From NCBI RefSeq assembly GCF_000687455.2, contig NZ_JGVW01000061.1:1-64000 (forward strand): a stretch of DNA of 64,000 bases, written 5' to 3'. The translations under genes were made by a program, and so were the position numbers. This DNA is from Burkholderia sp. lig30 (lineage in GTDB: Bacteria > Pseudomonadota > Gammaproteobacteria > Burkholderiales > Burkholderiaceae). The notes below the pieces were generated by a model that was not told where the DNA came from, ran no database searches, and worked only from the letters and a program-made list of their open reading frames with translations. Shown piece by piece: positions 46,019-56,797 of the stretch. The stretch's first letter is position 1, and each line of letters starts with the position of its first letter.

Positions 46019-47686
46019 ATGAACATCGACTACCAGAACCTGAAATTTGCATACCGGCCGCGCGCGGAGCGCGCGGCAGACAGTGATGCGGCGATCCATC
46101 CGGTGGTGGTCGTCGGCGCGGGGCCGGTCGGCCTGTCCGCCGCGATCGACCTCGCGCAGCAGGGCGTGCCCGTCGTGGTGCTCGACGACGACGACACGCT
46201 GTCCACCGGCTCGCGTGCGATCTGCTTCGCGAAACGCACGCTCGAGGTCTTCGACCGCCTCGGCTGCGGCGAGCGTTTCGTCGAGAAGGGCGTGAGCTGG
46301 CACGTCGGCAAGGTGTTCCTGCAGGACGAGCTGCTGTATACGTTCGACCTGCTGCCGGAGGCCGGCCATGCGCGGCCGGCGTTCATCAATCTCCAGCAGT
46401 ACTACGTGGAAGGCTATCTGGCCGAGCGCGCGTTCGCGCTGCCGAACCTCGAGATCCGCTGGAAGAGCAAGGTGACGGGCCTCGTGCAGTCGGCGGAGCA
46501 TGCCGAGCTGACGGTCGAGACGCCGGAAGGCGTGGAGACGCTGCGCGCGCGCTACGTGATCGCGGCGGACGGCTCGCGCAGCCCGGTGCGCACGATGATG
46601 GGGCTCGAAAGCCACGGCCGCACGTTCAAGGACCACTTCCTGATCGCGGACGTGAAGATGAAGGCGGAATTCCCGACCGAGCGCTGGTTCTGGTTCGATC
46701 CGCCGTTCCACCGCAACCAGTCGGTGCTGCTGCACCGTCAGCCGGACAACGTCTGGCGCATCGACTTCCAGCTCGGCTGGGATGCCGATCCGGTCGCCGA
46801 GAAGCAGCCCGAGCGCGTGATCCCGCGCGTGCGCGCGCTGCTCGGCCCGGACGCCGAGTTCGAGCTGGAGTGGGTCAGCGTCTACACGTTCCGCTGCCAG
46901 CGGATGGATTCGTTCCGCCACGGCCGCGTGCTGTTCGCGGGGGACTCGGCACATGGCGTGTCGCCGTTCGGCGCGCGCGGCGCGAACAGCGGCGTGCAGG
47001 ATGCCGACAATCTCGCGTGGAAGCTCAAGCTGGTGCTCGACGGCCGCGCGCCCGAGCGCCTGCTCGACACCTACGCGTGCGAACGCGAGTTCGCCGCCGA
47101 CGAGAACATTCGCAACTCGACCCGCTCGACCGATTTCATCACGCCGAAGAGCCCGATTTCGCGGGTGTTCCGCGACGCGACGCTCAAGCTCGCGCGCGAC
47201 TGTGAATTCGCGCGCAAGCTCGTCAACAGCGGCCGCCTGTCGGTGCCGGCGGTGCTCGCCGATTCGCCGCTCAACACGCCGGATCGCGCCGGCGATGCGT
47301 TCGCGTGCGCGATGCGGCCGGGCGCGGCGGCGGTCGATGCGCCGGTGCGCGTGAACGGCGCGGCGGACTGGCTGCTGCAGCATTTGCGCGACGGCTTCAC
47401 CGGCATGCTGTTCGGCCTGCCGGGCGACGCCGCGGCGCTCGCGCAGGCGGTGGCCGGCCACGCGCTGCCGGTGCGCCCGGTGCTGGTCGTGCCGAACGGG
47501 CACGCGCAGCCGGTGCCCGGCGTCGACGTGCTGGAGGACGTCGACGGGGTGGTCGCGCAGCGCTACGACGCGCGGCCCGGCACGTTCTACCTGCTGCGAC
47601 CCGACCAGCACGTGTGCGCGCGGACGCGCGCGCTCGATCCGCAGGCGGTCGGCCAGGCCGTCGCGCGTGCGATCTGCGCGGCCTGA
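46019..47686 (+). CDS. mhaA: FAD-dependent aromatic hydroxylase, probable 3-hydroxyphenylacetate 6-hydroxylase large component
   Basis: 555 residues from the ATG at 46019 (MNIDYQNLKF); an ATG three codons earlier (46010) is possible. It is a PHBH-type flavoprotein: GxGxxG at VVVGAGPVGLSAAIDLAQQG, the DG motif in YVIAADGSRSPVRTMMG, and GD at LFAGDSAHGVSPFGARGANSG. The C-terminal thioredoxin-like domain is typical of phenol/MhpA-type enzymes. Coupling to a DUF2783 partner, an MFS transporter, hmgA and fahA parallels mhaAB of Pseudomonas putida. The substrate is an inference from context. Confidence 0.8.
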   Translation: MNIDYQNLKFAYRPRAERAADSDAAIHPVVVVGAGPVGLSAAIDLAQQGVPVVVLDDDDTLSTGSRAICFAKRTLEVFDRLGCGERFVEKGVSWHVGKVFLQDELLYTFDLLPEAGHARPAFINLQQYYVEGYLAERAFALPNLEIRWKSKVTGLVQSAEHAELTVETPEGVETLRARYVIAADGSRSPVRTMMGLESHGRTFKDHFLIADVKMKAEFPTERWFWFDPPFHRNQSVLLHRQPDNVWRIDFQLGWDADPVAEKQPERVIPRVRALLGPDAEFELEWVSVYTFRCQRMDSFRHGRVLFAGDSAHGVSPFGARGANSGVQDADNLAWKLKLVLDGRAPERLLDTYACEREFAADENIRNSTRSTDFITPKSPISRVFRDATLKLARDCEFARKLVNSGRLSVPAVLADSPLNTPDRAGDAFACAMRPGAAAVDAPVRVNGAADWLLQHLRDGFTGMLFGLPGDAAALAQAVAGHALPVRPVLVVPNGHAQPVPGVDVLEDVDGVVAQRYDARPGTFYLLRPDQHVCARTRALDPQAVGQAVARAICAA

Positions 47687-47717
47687 CCACATCAAAACGA
47701 TATCGGAGACACCTGTC

Positions 47718-47945
47718 ATGACCCTCGACACCCGTTTGCGTCTGGCCGATCCGGACGCGTTCTATGAGGCCCTGATCGACATGCACCGCGATCTGCCCGA
47801 CAGCGAGAGCCAGCTCGTCAACGCGAAGCTGATCCTGCTGCTCGCGAACCAGATCGGCGACATCGACGTATTGCGCGAAGCGATGACGATCGCGCGTCAG
47901 GGCGCGGCGCCGCTCGTGCATCCCATCTCGGGGAGCGTGCAATGA
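47718..47945 (+). CDS. mhaB: DUF2783 small partner of the hydroxylase (MhaB-like)
   Basis: 75 residues, acidic and helical (ADPDAFYEALIDMHRDLPDSESQLVNAKLILLLANQIGD). In the P. putida mha system a protein of about this size couples NADH oxidation to hydroxylation. It overlaps the transporter start by 4 bases. The family name rests on recognition of the sequence type, not on a search. Confidence 0.75.
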   Translation: MTLDTRLRLADPDAFYEALIDMHRDLPDSESQLVNAKLILLLANQIGDIDVLREAMTIARQGAAPLVHPISGSVQ

Positions 47946-49297
47946 GCGCCGCTTCGCCCGCCGGCCGCGCGCTCGAAGTCGAGCGCGTGATCGAGGAGAC
48001 CCATCGCCCCGGCTTTCACTGGATGCTGCTCGCGCTGTGCGGGATGTGCCTGATGATCGACGGCTTCGACGCGCAGGCGATGGGCTATGTCGCGCCGAGC
48101 GTGATCGCCGAATGGGGTGTGCCGAAGCAGGCGCTCGGGCCGGTGTTCAGCGCGAGCCTGTTCGGCATGCTGCTCGGTGCGCTCGGGCTTTCCGTGCTGG
48201 CCGACCGGATCGGGCGGCGTCCGGTGCTGATCGGCGCGACGCTGTTCTTCGCGCTGACGATGCTCGCGACGCCGTTCGCCGCGTCGATTCCCGCGCTGAT
48301 GGCGCTGCGCTTCGTCACCGGCCTCGGGCTCGGCTGCATCATGCCGAACGCGATGGCGCTCGTCGGCGAGTTCAGCCCGGCCGCGCACCGCGTGAAGCGG
48401 ATGATGTACGTGTCGTGCGGCTTCACGCTCGGCGCGGCGCTCGGCGGCTTCCTCAGCGCCGCGCTGATCCCGCTGCTCGGCTGGCGCGCGGTGTTCTTCG
48501 TCGGCGGCGCGGTGCCGCTCGCGCTCGCGGCCGTGATGGCGGCGCGCCTGCCCGAGTCGCTGCAGTTCCTGGTGCTGAAGGGGCGCGACGCGCAGGCGCG
48601 CGACTGGCTCGCGCGCTTCGCGCCGGCGGCGGGCATCGACGCGCGCACGACGCTCGTCGTGCGCGAGCGGGCGGCCGATGGCGCGCCGGTCGCCGAGCTG
48701 TTCCGCCACGGCCGCCTGCCGGTCACGCTGCTGCTGTGGTCGATCAGCTTCATGAACCTGATCGACCTGTATTTCCTGTCGAACTGGCTGCCGACCGTGA
48801 TGCGCGACGCCGGCTATTCGCAGGCGACGGCGGTGATCGTCGGCACGGTGCTGCAGACGGGCGGCGTGATCGGCACGCTGTCGCTCGGCGCCTTCATCGA
48901 GCGGCACGGCTTCGTGCGCGTGCTGTTCGTCTGCTTCGCGTGCGCCGCGCTGTCGGTCGGGCTGATCGGCTCGGTCGCGCATGCGCTGCCGTGGCTGCTG
49001 ATCGTCGTGTTCGCCGGCGGGTTCTGCGTGGTCGGCGGCCAGCCGGCCGTCAACGCGCTCGCCGGCCAGTATTACCCGACTTCCCTGCGCTCGACGGGCA
49101 TCGGCTGGAGTCTCGGCATCGGCCGCATCGGCTCGGTGCTCGGGCCGCTCGTCGGCGGGCAACTGATTGCGCTCAACTGGTCGAACGGCGCGCTGTTTCA
49201 CGCGGCGGCGGTGCCCGTCCTGTGTTCGGCATTGCTCGTGCTCGGCCTCGCGGGCGTGACGCGGCGTCGCGGCGCGGAAGCGCCGGGCGCCGCCTGA
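47942..49297 (+). CDS. MFS aromatic acid/H+ symporter
   Basis: 451 residues with 12 predicted membrane helices. Inner-loop motifs of the aromatic acid symporter family are present: [17 protein letters not shown] in helix 1, [24 protein letters not shown] and [24 protein letters not shown]. Position between the hydroxylase and hmgA indicates uptake of the pathway substrate, most likely a hydroxyphenylacetate (MhaC role). Confidence 0.88.
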   Translation: MSAASPAGRALEVERVIEETHRPGFHWMLLALCGMCLMIDGFDAQAMGYVAPSVIAEWGVPKQALGPVFSASLFGMLLGALGLSVLADRIGRRPVLIGATLFFALTMLATPFAASIPALMALRFVTGLGLGCIMPNAMALVGEFSPAAHRVKRMMYVSCGFTLGAALGGFLSAALIPLLGWRAVFFVGGAVPLALAAVMAARLPESLQFLVLKGRDAQARDWLARFAPAAGIDARTTLVVRERAADGAPVAELFRHGRLPVTLLLWSISFMNLIDLYFLSNWLPTVMRDAGYSQATAVIVGTVLQTGGVIGTLSLGAFIERHGFVRVLFVCFACAALSVGLIGSVAHALPWLLIVVFAGGFCVVGGQPAVNALAGQYYPTSLRSTGIGWSLGIGRIGSVLGPLVGGQLIALNWSNGALFHAAAVPVLCSALLVLGLAGVTRRRGAEAPGAA

Positions 49298-49313
49298 ATG
49301 GAGAAATGAAACG

Positions 49314-50648
49314 ATGACGCTTGATCTGTCGAAACCGGCGACCGCCGGCTACCTGAGCGGGTTCGCGAACGAATTCGCGACGGAGGCACTGCCCGGCGCG
49401 CTGCCGCACGGCCGCAATTCGCCGCAACGCGCGCCGTACGGCCTCTATGCGGAGCAGCTGTCCGGCACCGCATTCACCGCGCCGCGCGGCTACAACCGCC
49501 GCTCGTGGCTCTACCGCATCCGCCCGGGCGCGGTGCACCGGCCGTTCGAGCCGTTTTCCGGCGCGCAGCGCGTCGTCGCGGATTTCGGCGATTCGGCCGA
49601 CGTGCCGCCGACGCCGCCGAACCAGCTTCGCTGGGATCCGCTGCCGATGCCCGTCGAGCCGACCGACTTCGTCGAAGGGTGGGTGACGATGGCCGGCAAC
49701 GGCTCGGCCGCCGCGATGCGCGGCTGCGCGATCCACCTGTACGCGGCGAATCGCTCGATGCAGGACCGCTTCTTCTACAACTCGGACGGCGAATTGCTGA
49801 TCGTCCCGCAGGCAGGCCGCCTCGCGATTGCGACGGAATTCGGCCGGCTCGACGTGGAGCCGTTCGAGATCGCGGTGATTCCGCGCGGCGTGCGCTTCAC
49901 GGTCGCGCTGCCGGACGGCACCGCGCGCGGCTACATCTGCGAGAACTTCGGCGCGCTGCTGCGTCTGCCGGATCTGGGCCCGATCGGCTCGAACGGCCTC
50001 GCGAACCCGCGCGACTTCCTGACGCCGCAGGCGGCCTACGAGGATCGCGAAGGCGCATTCGAGCTCGTCACCAAGCTGAACGGCCGCCTGTGGCGTGCCG
50101 ACATCGGCCACTCGCCGCTCGACGTGGTCGCCTGGCACGGCAACTACGCGCCGTACAAGTACGACCTGCGCCTGTTCAACACGATCGGCTCGATCAGCTA
50201 CGACCATCCGGACCCGTCGATCTTCCTCGTGCTGCAGTCGCAAAGCGATACGCCGGGCGTCGACGCGATCGACTTCGTGATCTTCCCGCCGCGCTGGCTC
50301 GCCGCCGAAAACACGTTCCGTCCGCCCTGGTTCCACCGCAACGTCGCGAGCGAATTCATGGGCCTCGTGCACGGCGCGTACGACGCGAAGGCCGAAGGCT
50401 TCGTGCCGGGCGGCGCGAGCCTGCACAACTGCATGTCGGGCCACGGGCCGGATGCGGACACGTTCGAGAAGGCGTCCGCGATCGACACGACGAAGCCGAA
50501 CAAGGTCGGCGACACGATGGCGTTCATGTTCGAAACCCCTGCGCTGATCCGCCCGACGCGCTTTGCGCTCGACACCGCGCAGCTGCAGGCGAACTACTTC
50601 GAATGCTGGCAAGGCCTCAAGAAACACTTCAATCCGGAGCAACGATGA
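49314..50648 (+). CDS. hmgA: homogentisate 1,2-dioxygenase
   Basis: Fe(II) ring-cleaving enzyme giving maleylacetoacetate. At 444 residues it is typical. [19 protein letters not shown] at the start and [46 protein letters not shown] at the active site carry the conserved His and Glu ligands. Its stop overlaps the fahA start (ATGA). Confidence 0.97.
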   Translation: MTLDLSKPATAGYLSGFANEFATEALPGALPHGRNSPQRAPYGLYAEQLSGTAFTAPRGYNRRSWLYRIRPGAVHRPFEPFSGAQRVVADFGDSADVPPTPPNQLRWDPLPMPVEPTDFVEGWVTMAGNGSAAAMRGCAIHLYAANRSMQDRFFYNSDGELLIVPQAGRLAIATEFGRLDVEPFEIAVIPRGVRFTVALPDGTARGYICENFGALLRLPDLGPIGSNGLANPRDFLTPQAAYEDREGAFELVTKLNGRLWRADIGHSPLDVVAWHGNYAPYKYDLRLFNTIGSISYDHPDPSIFLVLQSQSDTPGVDAIDFVIFPPRWLAAENTFRPPWFHRNVASEFMGLVHGAYDAKAEGFVPGGASLHNCMSGHGPDADTFEKASAIDTTKPNKVGDTMAFMFETPALIRPTRFALDTAQLQANYFECWQGLKKHFNPEQR

Positions 50649-51952
50649 GCGCAACCCCCGACTGGCGCGTTACCCTCGATCCGGCTCGCAAGAGCTGGCT
50701 CGACACGGCGAACGATCCCGCCTGCGATTTCCCGATCCAGAACCTGCCGTCCGGCATCTTCAGCGATGCGAAGCAACCGGCGCGCCGCGCCGGTGTTGCG
50801 CTCGGCGACCAGATCGTCGACCTCGCGGCGCTCGCGCGCGCGGGCCTCGTGACGTTGCCGGCCGGCGCCGGCAACGTGTTCGACGCGCCGTCGCTGAACG
50901 CGTTCATCGCGCTCGGCCGCGACGCGTGGCGCAGCGTGCGCGTGCAGTTGAGCGCGCTGTTCGCGCGCGACACCGCGCGCCTGCGCGACGACGCGGCGCT
51001 GCGCGCGCAGGCGCTCGTGCCGCAGCGCGGCGCGACGCTGCATCTGCCCGTCGAGATTCCGGGCTATACCGATTTCTATTCGTCGAAGGAACACGCGACC
51101 AACGTCGGCTCGATGTTCCGCGATCCGAAGAACGCGCTGTTGCCGAACTGGTCGGAAATGCCGATCGGCTACAACGGCCGCGCGTCGTCGGTGGTGGTGA
51201 GCGGCACGCCGGTGCGGCGCCCGAACGGGCAACTGAAGGCACCCGACCAGGAGCGCCCGGTGTTCGGCGCGTGCCGCAAGCTCGACATCGAACTGGAGAC
51301 CGGCTTCGTCGTCGGGCAGGGCAACGCGCTCGGCGAGCCGATCGCGTGCGGGGATGCGGAGGCGCACATCTTCGGCATGGTGCTGCTGAACGACTGGAGC
51401 GCGCGCGACATCCAGCAATGGGAATACGTGCCGCTCGGGCCGTTCAACGCGAAGACGTTCGCGACGACGATCTCGCCGTGGATCGTCACGCTCGACGCGC
51501 TGGAGCCGTTCCGTACCGCGCAGCCGGCGCAGACGCCCGAGCCGCTCGCGTACCTGCGGCATGCGGGCGAGCACGGCTTCGACATCGCGCTCGAGGTCAC
51601 GCTGCGTCCCGACGGCGCGGCCGACGCAACGACGATCTGCCGGACCAACTTCAGGCATATGTACTGGTCGATGGCGCAGCAGCTCGCGCATCACACGGTC
51701 GCGGGCTGCAACACGCGGGTCGGCGACTTGATGGGGTCGGGCACGATCAGCGGGCCGACGAAGGATTCGTTCGGCAGCCTGCTCGAACTGACATGGAACG
51801 GCAAGGAGCCGGTGGCGCTGAAGGGCGGCGGCAGCCGCGCGTTCCTCGAGGACGGCGACGAGCTGACGCTGGCCGGCTGGTGCCAGGGCGACGGCTATCG
51901 GGTCGGCTTCGGCACCTGCGTCGGCAAGATCCTGCCGGCGCCGGGCGCGTAA
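50645..51952 (+). CDS. fahA: fumarylacetoacetase
   Basis: Hydrolyses fumarylacetoacetate to fumarate and acetoacetate. It has 435 residues from the ATG at 50645; a much longer open frame upstream lies over hmgA and is a shadow. [35 protein letters not shown] and [21 protein letters not shown] hold the metal ligands and catalytic residues. Maleylacetoacetate isomerase, needed between hmgA and fahA, is absent here. Confidence 0.97.
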   Translation: MSATPDWRVTLDPARKSWLDTANDPACDFPIQNLPSGIFSDAKQPARRAGVALGDQIVDLAALARAGLVTLPAGAGNVFDAPSLNAFIALGRDAWRSVRVQLSALFARDTARLRDDAALRAQALVPQRGATLHLPVEIPGYTDFYSSKEHATNVGSMFRDPKNALLPNWSEMPIGYNGRASSVVVSGTPVRRPNGQLKAPDQERPVFGACRKLDIELETGFVVGQGNALGEPIACGDAEAHIFGMVLLNDWSARDIQQWEYVPLGPFNAKTFATTISPWIVTLDALEPFRTAQPAQTPEPLAYLRHAGEHGFDIALEVTLRPDGAADATTICRTNFRHMYWSMAQQLAHHTVAGCNTRVGDLMGSGTISGPTKDSFGSLLELTWNGKEPVALKGGGSRAFLEDGDELTLAGWCQGDGYRVGFGTCVGKILPAPGA

Positions 51953-52060
51953 GCGACCGGAGTGTCGGCGATGCGCGGCCTTCGGAGCGCGGGCTGCCGT
52001 GCGCGACGGGGTGGCGCGCTGGGCCGTGTCGATTCGAACGGTGTTGATCCGATCTGAGCC

Positions 52061-52096
52061 GAGTTCGAGTTCGAGTCCAAGTCCCAGTCCAAGTCG
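52061..52096. repeat. degenerate hexamer array after fahA
   Basis: Six units GAGTTC, GAGTTC, GAGTCC, AAGTCC, CAGTCC, AAGTCG lie in the gap between the converging fahA and MFS genes. The array is a decayed relative of the clean hexamer array near 55.7 kb in style, not in sequence. Confidence 0.6.
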
Positions 52097-52144
52097 AGCT
52101 GACTCGTGCCGTGCCGCGCGAGGCGCCGGCGCGCCCTGTCCGGG

Positions 52145-53302
52145 TCAGACCGCGCGCTGCGGTGCGGCCCGGCGTTCCCACAGCGCGGCGGCGACGAACG
52201 CCGCCGCGCTGCCGATCAGCACGCCGATCAGCGCGTTGCTTCCCATTTGCTCCATCAATGCGCCGGCCACGAGCGGGCCGCCGAAGCTCGCCGCGCTCCA
52301 CGACGCGGACACGAGCGAGCTGGCGGTGACGAGCGCCGTGCCGCGAAAGCGTTCGCCGCACGCGACGAGCGACAGCGTATAGATGCTGCCCGCCGCCGCG
52401 CCGAGCACGAACAGGAGCGGCCAGCACAGCCACGGATTCGTCACGACGAGCGGCACGAACGGCAGCAGTGCGAGCACGATGCAGCCGGCGCCGAGATGCA
52501 CGCGCTCGCGGCCGAGCTTGTCGGCGAGCCAGCCGATCGGGAACTGCATCGCGGTGTCGCCGAACAGCAGGATCGACGCGAACAGCACTGCCGCCTCGCT
52601 CGCGACGCCGTGATCCATCGCGAAGATCGGCAGCAGCGACAGCGCGAGCGTGTCGAACAGCGCGAAGAATCCCGTGCCGATGATCAGCGCGGGCATGCGC
52701 GGCATCACGCTGCGCCAGTGGCCGTGCGTGTCGTGATGGGCGCCGTCGGTGAGCGGTGCGCGCCGGATCGATCCGAGCGACGGCAGCGCGAGCAGGAACA
52801 GCGCGCCGGACAGCGCAAAGCGGATGCCGGTGAAGCCGGCGATCTGGCTGACGAGCACCGGGCCCGCCATCTGGAACAGCGTGAAGTTGGTCGCGTAGAG
52901 CGCGACCACGCGGCCGCGCGTCGCGTCGTCGGCGAGCTGGTTGACCCACGCTTCGCCGATCGTGAAGAGCAGCATCAGCGCCGCGCCGCACAGCAGCCGC
53001 AGCATGCCCCACACCCACAGATTCGACGTGACCTGCATCAGCGCGGTCGCGGCGGCGAGCAGCAGCACCGACGCGACGATCGCTCGGCGCGCGCCGAAAC
53101 GGCGCGCGAGCGCGGTGACGAACGGCACGATCGCGAGGCCGCCGCCGGCCTGCGCGGCGGTCATCATGCCGACGACGTTGGTGCCGTGGCCGGCTTCCGT
53201 CAGCGCGAGTGCAGTGAGGGGGAGGGTGGCGCCGGTGCCAAGACCGACGACGGCGACGCTCAGGATCAGCGCCAGGAAATCGCGAGAGAGAACGGTTTTC
53301 AT
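52145..53302 (-). CDS. MFS transporter (YcaD/UMF-like)
   Basis: 385 residues from the ATG at 53302 (MKTVLSRDFL). Twelve hydrophobic segments; motif-A-like ALARRFGARRAIVASVLL after helix 2 and GWLADKLGRERVHLGAG after helix 8. MLLFTIGEAWVNQLADDATRGRVVALYATNF resembles the YcaD subgroup. Substrate unknown. Confidence 0.85.
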   Translation of the reverse strand: MKTVLSRDFLALILSVAVVGLGTGATLPLTALALTEAGHGTNVVGMMTAAQAGGGLAIVPFVTALARRFGARRAIVASVLLLAAATALMQVTSNLWVWGMLRLLCGAALMLLFTIGEAWVNQLADDATRGRVVALYATNFTLFQMAGPVLVSQIAGFTGIRFALSGALFLLALPSLGSIRRAPLTDGAHHDTHGHWRSVMPRMPALIIGTGFFALFDTLALSLLPIFAMDHGVASEAAVLFASILLFGDTAMQFPIGWLADKLGRERVHLGAGCIVLALLPFVPLVVTNPWLCWPLLFVLGAAAGSIYTLSLVACGERFRGTALVTASSLVSASWSAASFGGPLVAGALMEQMGSNALIGVLIGSAAAFVAAALWERRAAPQRAV

Positions 53303-53377
53303 CGGCCGCAATGCTACACCGGCCTGCCGTATCGCTCCATGAACGCGGTCATTGCACGCGCGATCCGGCGCGATGGC

Positions 53378-53399
53378 GGCCGGGCCGTGCGGCCCGGCC
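53378..53399. terminator. hairpin after the AraJ-like MFS gene
   Basis: GGCCGGGCC-gtgc-GGCCCGGCC is a perfect 9-base stem, 9 bases beyond the stop of the leftward MFS gene. There is no T run, so termination may be weak or Rho assisted. Confidence 0.5.
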
Positions 53400-53407
53400 G
53401 GCGGCGC

Positions 53408-54577
53408 TTACGCGCATTCGGTCGGCGCGGCGGCGGGACGCCGTTCGAGCGACGCGGACCACAGCGTGAGCGCGAGCGCCGCGACGGCCATCGCGGCGCC
53501 GACCCACGGCAGTTCCGCAAGCGGCACGCCCGTGCCGATCGCCATCCCGCCGAGCCATGCGCCCGTCGCGTTGCCGAGGTTGAACGCGCCCTGATTGAGC
53601 GTCGACGCGAGATTCGGCGCGTCGCTCGCACGGTCGACGATCAGGATCTGCAGCGGCGGCACGATCGCGAACGCGAGCACGCCCCACACGAAGATCGTCA
53701 CGAGCGCGGCGTGCGGCAGATGCATCGTGCCGGCGAACAGCGCGAGCACGAAGCCGATCGAGCCGAGCGACGCGAGCAGCGACGGCATCCGGCGCCAGTC
53801 CGCGAGCTTGCCGCCAAGCGTGCCGCCGACCGTCAGGCCGACGCCGAACAGCAGCAGCACGTAGGTGACCTGATGCGGCGTGTAGCCGGTGACGTCCTCG
53901 AGGATCGGCGTGATGTAGGTAAACACGCTGAACAGGCTCGCGGACGCGAGCACGCTGATGCCGAGCACCATCAGCACTTGCGGATGCTTCAGCACGTTGA
54001 ATTCGCGGGTGATGCTCGTTTTCGGCATCTCCAGATGCTTCGGCAGGCACACCGCGAGCGCGGCCGCGGCGGCGATGCCGATGCCGGTCACGGCCCAGAA
54101 GGTCGCGCGCCAGCCGTACGCCTGGCCGAGCGCCGTGCCGAGCGGCACGCCGAGCACGTTCGCGAGCGTGAGGCCGGTAAACATCAGCGCGATCGCCTGC
54201 GCGCGGCGGTTCGGCGCGACGAGGCCGCTCGCGACCACCGAGCCGATGCCGAAGAACGCACCGTGGCAGAACGCGGTGACGACGCGCGCGACCATCAGCA
54301 GGGTGTAGCCGGGCGCGATCGCGCAGAATAGGTTGCCCGCGATGAACAGCCCGATCAGCCCCATCAGCGCGCGCTTGCGCGGCATCTTCGCGGTGACGAT
54401 CGCGAGGATCGGCGCGCCGATCGTGACGCCGAGCGCATAGCCGGACACGAGCATCCCGGCGGCAGGGATCGACACGCCCAGATCGCGGGCGACGTTGGGC
54501 AGCAGCCTCATGATCACGAACTCGGTGGTACCGATTCCAAAAGCGGCGACGGCAAGGGCAAAGAGGGGCAGGGGCAT
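53408..54577 (-). CDS. MFS transporter of the AraJ/DHA1 efflux type
   Basis: 389 residues, 12 predicted helices. LALAVAAFGIGTTEFVIMRLLPNVARDLGVSIPAAGMLVSGYALGV and the following TAKMPRKRALMGL are characteristic of AraJ/YdhP-like drug or sugar efflux proteins. It starts directly with a hydrophobic helix. Substrate unknown. Confidence 0.88.
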   Translation of the reverse strand: MPLPLFALAVAAFGIGTTEFVIMRLLPNVARDLGVSIPAAGMLVSGYALGVTIGAPILAIVTAKMPRKRALMGLIGLFIAGNLFCAIAPGYTLLMVARVVTAFCHGAFFGIGSVVASGLVAPNRRAQAIALMFTGLTLANVLGVPLGTALGQAYGWRATFWAVTGIGIAAAAALAVCLPKHLEMPKTSITREFNVLKHPQVLMVLGISVLASASLFSVFTYITPILEDVTGYTPHQVTYVLLLFGVGLTVGGTLGGKLADWRRMPSLLASLGSIGFVLALFAGTMHLPHAALVTIFVWGVLAFAIVPPLQILIVDRASDAPNLASTLNQGAFNLGNATGAWLGGMAIGTGVPLAELPWVGAAMAVAALALTLWSASLERRPAAAPTECA

Positions 54578-54807
54578 CGCGGGTGGTGGCGGAGGAGTGG
54601 TTGCCTGGCGCGCGCGGGATGCGCGGCGCGGACGGGGGAGCGCGTCAGGCGGCGATTCTACGCTAGTAGAAACCCTTATGCTCGGGGCCGGATCGGGTGC
54701 GGGCGCGAAGCGGTATGGACCGCTGCGCGCCGCGGCTGGCGCGTCGGCGACGGTGAGGCGAGCGGCGGGCGGCGGGATCGCGAGAGTCGCGGTGCCGAAG
54801 TGTGCCG

Positions 54808-55557
54808 TTACGCGCCCGGCGCTTTCACCGAATGTTCAAGCGGCGCTTCCGCAGGCGTGTCGGTCGAAGGTTCACCCTGAGTTTCAGTCGGGGATTCGGC
54901 CGACGCTTCTGCCGAGGCCGGCGGGTTGCTCCAGCCATTCTCGAACAGGCACGCCTCGAGCGGCATCCGCGCGGCCCAGCGTTCCTCTTCGAGCATCGGC
55001 TTCGCATAGAACGCGTCGACGTGCCCGAGGCAGAGGATCGCGATCGGCTTTGCGCCGTCGGGGATGCCGAGCAGCGCGCGCAGCGCGTCGACGTCGAACA
55101 GCGACACCCAGCCCATGCCGAGCCCTTCGGCGCGCGCGGCGAGCCACATGTTCTGGATCGCGCAGGCGGCCGACGCGAGATCCATCTCCGGCAGCGTGCG
55201 GCGGCCGAACACGTGGCGCTCGCGGCCGTCGGTCAGCGCGACGACCAGCAGCTCGCCGCACTCGCGCACGCCCTCGACCTTCAGCCGCATGAACTCGTCG
55301 TGCCGCTCGCCGAGCGCGTCGGCCGTGGCGATGCGCTCGGCCTCGACGAGTTCGTAGATGCGCGCGCGCAGCGCGGTGTCGGTCACGCGGATGAAGCGCC
55401 ACGGTTGCATGAAGCCGACGCTCGGCGCGTGGTGGGCGGCGCGCAGCAGGCGCGCGAGTGCGGCGGGGTCGACGGGCGCCGGCGTGAAGTGGCGCATGTC
55501 GCGCCGCTCGAAGATGGCACGGTAGACGGCTGCAATGGCGGGATCGTCGAAACGCAT
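54808..55557 (-). CDS. bluB: 5,6-dimethylbenzimidazole synthase
   Basis: Flavin-destroying enzyme that converts FMNH2 to the lower ligand of vitamin B12. It has 249 residues from the ATG at 55557. The nitroreductase-like core has [41 protein letters not shown] and the BluB-type [13 protein letters not shown]. The last 35 residues are a Pro/Glu/Thr/Ala-rich tail ([19 protein letters not shown]) not expected in the family. No cobalamin riboswitch or cob genes are nearby. Confidence 0.9.
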   Translation of the reverse strand: MRFDDPAIAAVYRAIFERRDMRHFTPAPVDPAALARLLRAAHHAPSVGFMQPWRFIRVTDTALRARIYELVEAERIATADALGERHDEFMRLKVEGVRECGELLVVALTDGRERHVFGRRTLPEMDLASAACAIQNMWLAARAEGLGMGWVSLFDVDALRALLGIPDGAKPIAILCLGHVDAFYAKPMLEEERWAARMPLEACLFENGWSNPPASAEASAESPTETQGEPSTDTPAEAPLEHSVKAPGA

Positions 55558-55636
55558 GGTCGGCACGGAACGCAATGAAATCGCCGCAACGATAACAGAC
55601 CGCGCGGCGATGACGTGCGACAGGCGAGACTGGCGG

Positions 55637-55759
<123 letters not shown>

Positions 55760-55784
55760 GAAGCGCGAACGCCTCCGCCCCGCG

Positions 55785-56783
55785 TCAGCGATTCGCCGAC
55801 ACGACGTTCTGCGGCTTCCCGGCGTGCCAGGCCTCGATGTTGAGCAGCGTCGTATGCGCGATCTCGGCGAGCGCTTCGCGCGTGAAGAACGCCTGGTGCG
55901 ACGTGACGATCACGTTCGGAAACGTCAGGAGCCGTGCCAGCACGTCGTCCTGCAGCGGCTGATCCGAGTGATCCTCGAAGAACAGCCCGCTTTCTTCTTC
56001 GTAGACGTCGAGCCCGAGATGGCCGAGCTGGCCGCTCTTGAGCGCGTCGATCAGCGCCTGCGCGTCGACGAGGCCGCCGCGCCCGGTGTTGATCAGCATC
56101 GCGCCATGCTTCATCTGCGCGAGCGTGCGCGCGTTGATCAGGTGGTGGGTCGACGGCAGCAGCGGGCAGTGCAGGCTGACGATGTCCGCGTGGCGCAGCA
56201 GCTCGTCGAGCCCCACATAGCGCGCACCCTGCGCGATCAGCTCGCCGTCGTACGGCGGCACCGAATGGGCGAGGACCTTCATCCCGAACCCCATCATGAT
56301 GCGTGCGAACACGCTGCCGATCATCCCGGTGCCGATCACGCCGATGGTCTTGCCGTACAGGTCGAAGCCGAGCAGCCCGTTGAGCGAGAAGTCCCCTTCG
56401 CGAGTGCGGGCGACCGCGCGCGGCAGGCGGCGGTTGAGCGCGAGGATCAGCGCGACCGCATGCTCGGCGATCGCATGCGGCGAATACGCCGGCACGCGCA
56501 CGACCGCGATGCCGAGCCGTTCGGCAGCGGCGAGGTCGACGTGGTTGAAGCCCGCCGAGCGCAGCGCGATGAGCCGCGTGCCGCCGTCGGCAAGGCGCTC
56601 GAGCACCGCCGCGTCGATCGTGTCGTTGACGAACGGGCAGACCACCTCGTAGCCGTGCGCGAGGATCGCCGTCTCCGCGTCGAGATGCGATGGCTGGAAG
56701 TGCAGCCGGTAGCCGAACTGGCGGTTCGCCGCGGTAAACGAATCGTTGTCGTACTGACGGCTGCTGAACAGGATCACGCGCAC
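55785..56783 (-). CDS. ldhA: D-lactate dehydrogenase (2-hydroxyacid dehydrogenase)
   Basis: NADH-dependent pyruvate reduction. It has 332 residues from a GTG at 56783 ([15 protein letters not shown]), chosen for the AGGGAGG site 6 bases upstream; the longer open frame runs into a palindromic element. The Rossmann motif is [20 protein letters not shown]; substrate and catalytic residues lie in [11 protein letters not shown] (Arg), [10 protein letters not shown] (Glu) and [12 protein letters not shown] (His). The promoter must lie in or beyond the element at 56798-56948. Confidence 0.93.
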   Translation of the reverse strand: MRVILFSSRQYDNDSFTAANRQFGYRLHFQPSHLDAETAILAHGYEVVCPFVNDTIDAAVLERLADGGTRLIALRSAGFNHVDLAAAERLGIAVVRVPAYSPHAIAEHAVALILALNRRLPRAVARTREGDFSLNGLLGFDLYGKTIGVIGTGMIGSVFARIMMGFGMKVLAHSVPPYDGELIAQGARYVGLDELLRHADIVSLHCPLLPSTHHLINARTLAQMKHGAMLINTGRGGLVDAQALIDALKSGQLGHLGLDVYEEESGLFFEDHSDQPLQDDVLARLLTFPNVIVTSHQAFFTREALAEIAHTTLLNIEAWHAGKPQNVVSANR

Positions 56784-56797
56784 GCGCTGCCTCCCTG

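Noticed and set aside
52106..54331. 741-codon plus-strand frame over two MFS genes
   Set aside because: Arg/Glu/Gln/His-rich shadow of two well-supported transporters on the other strand.
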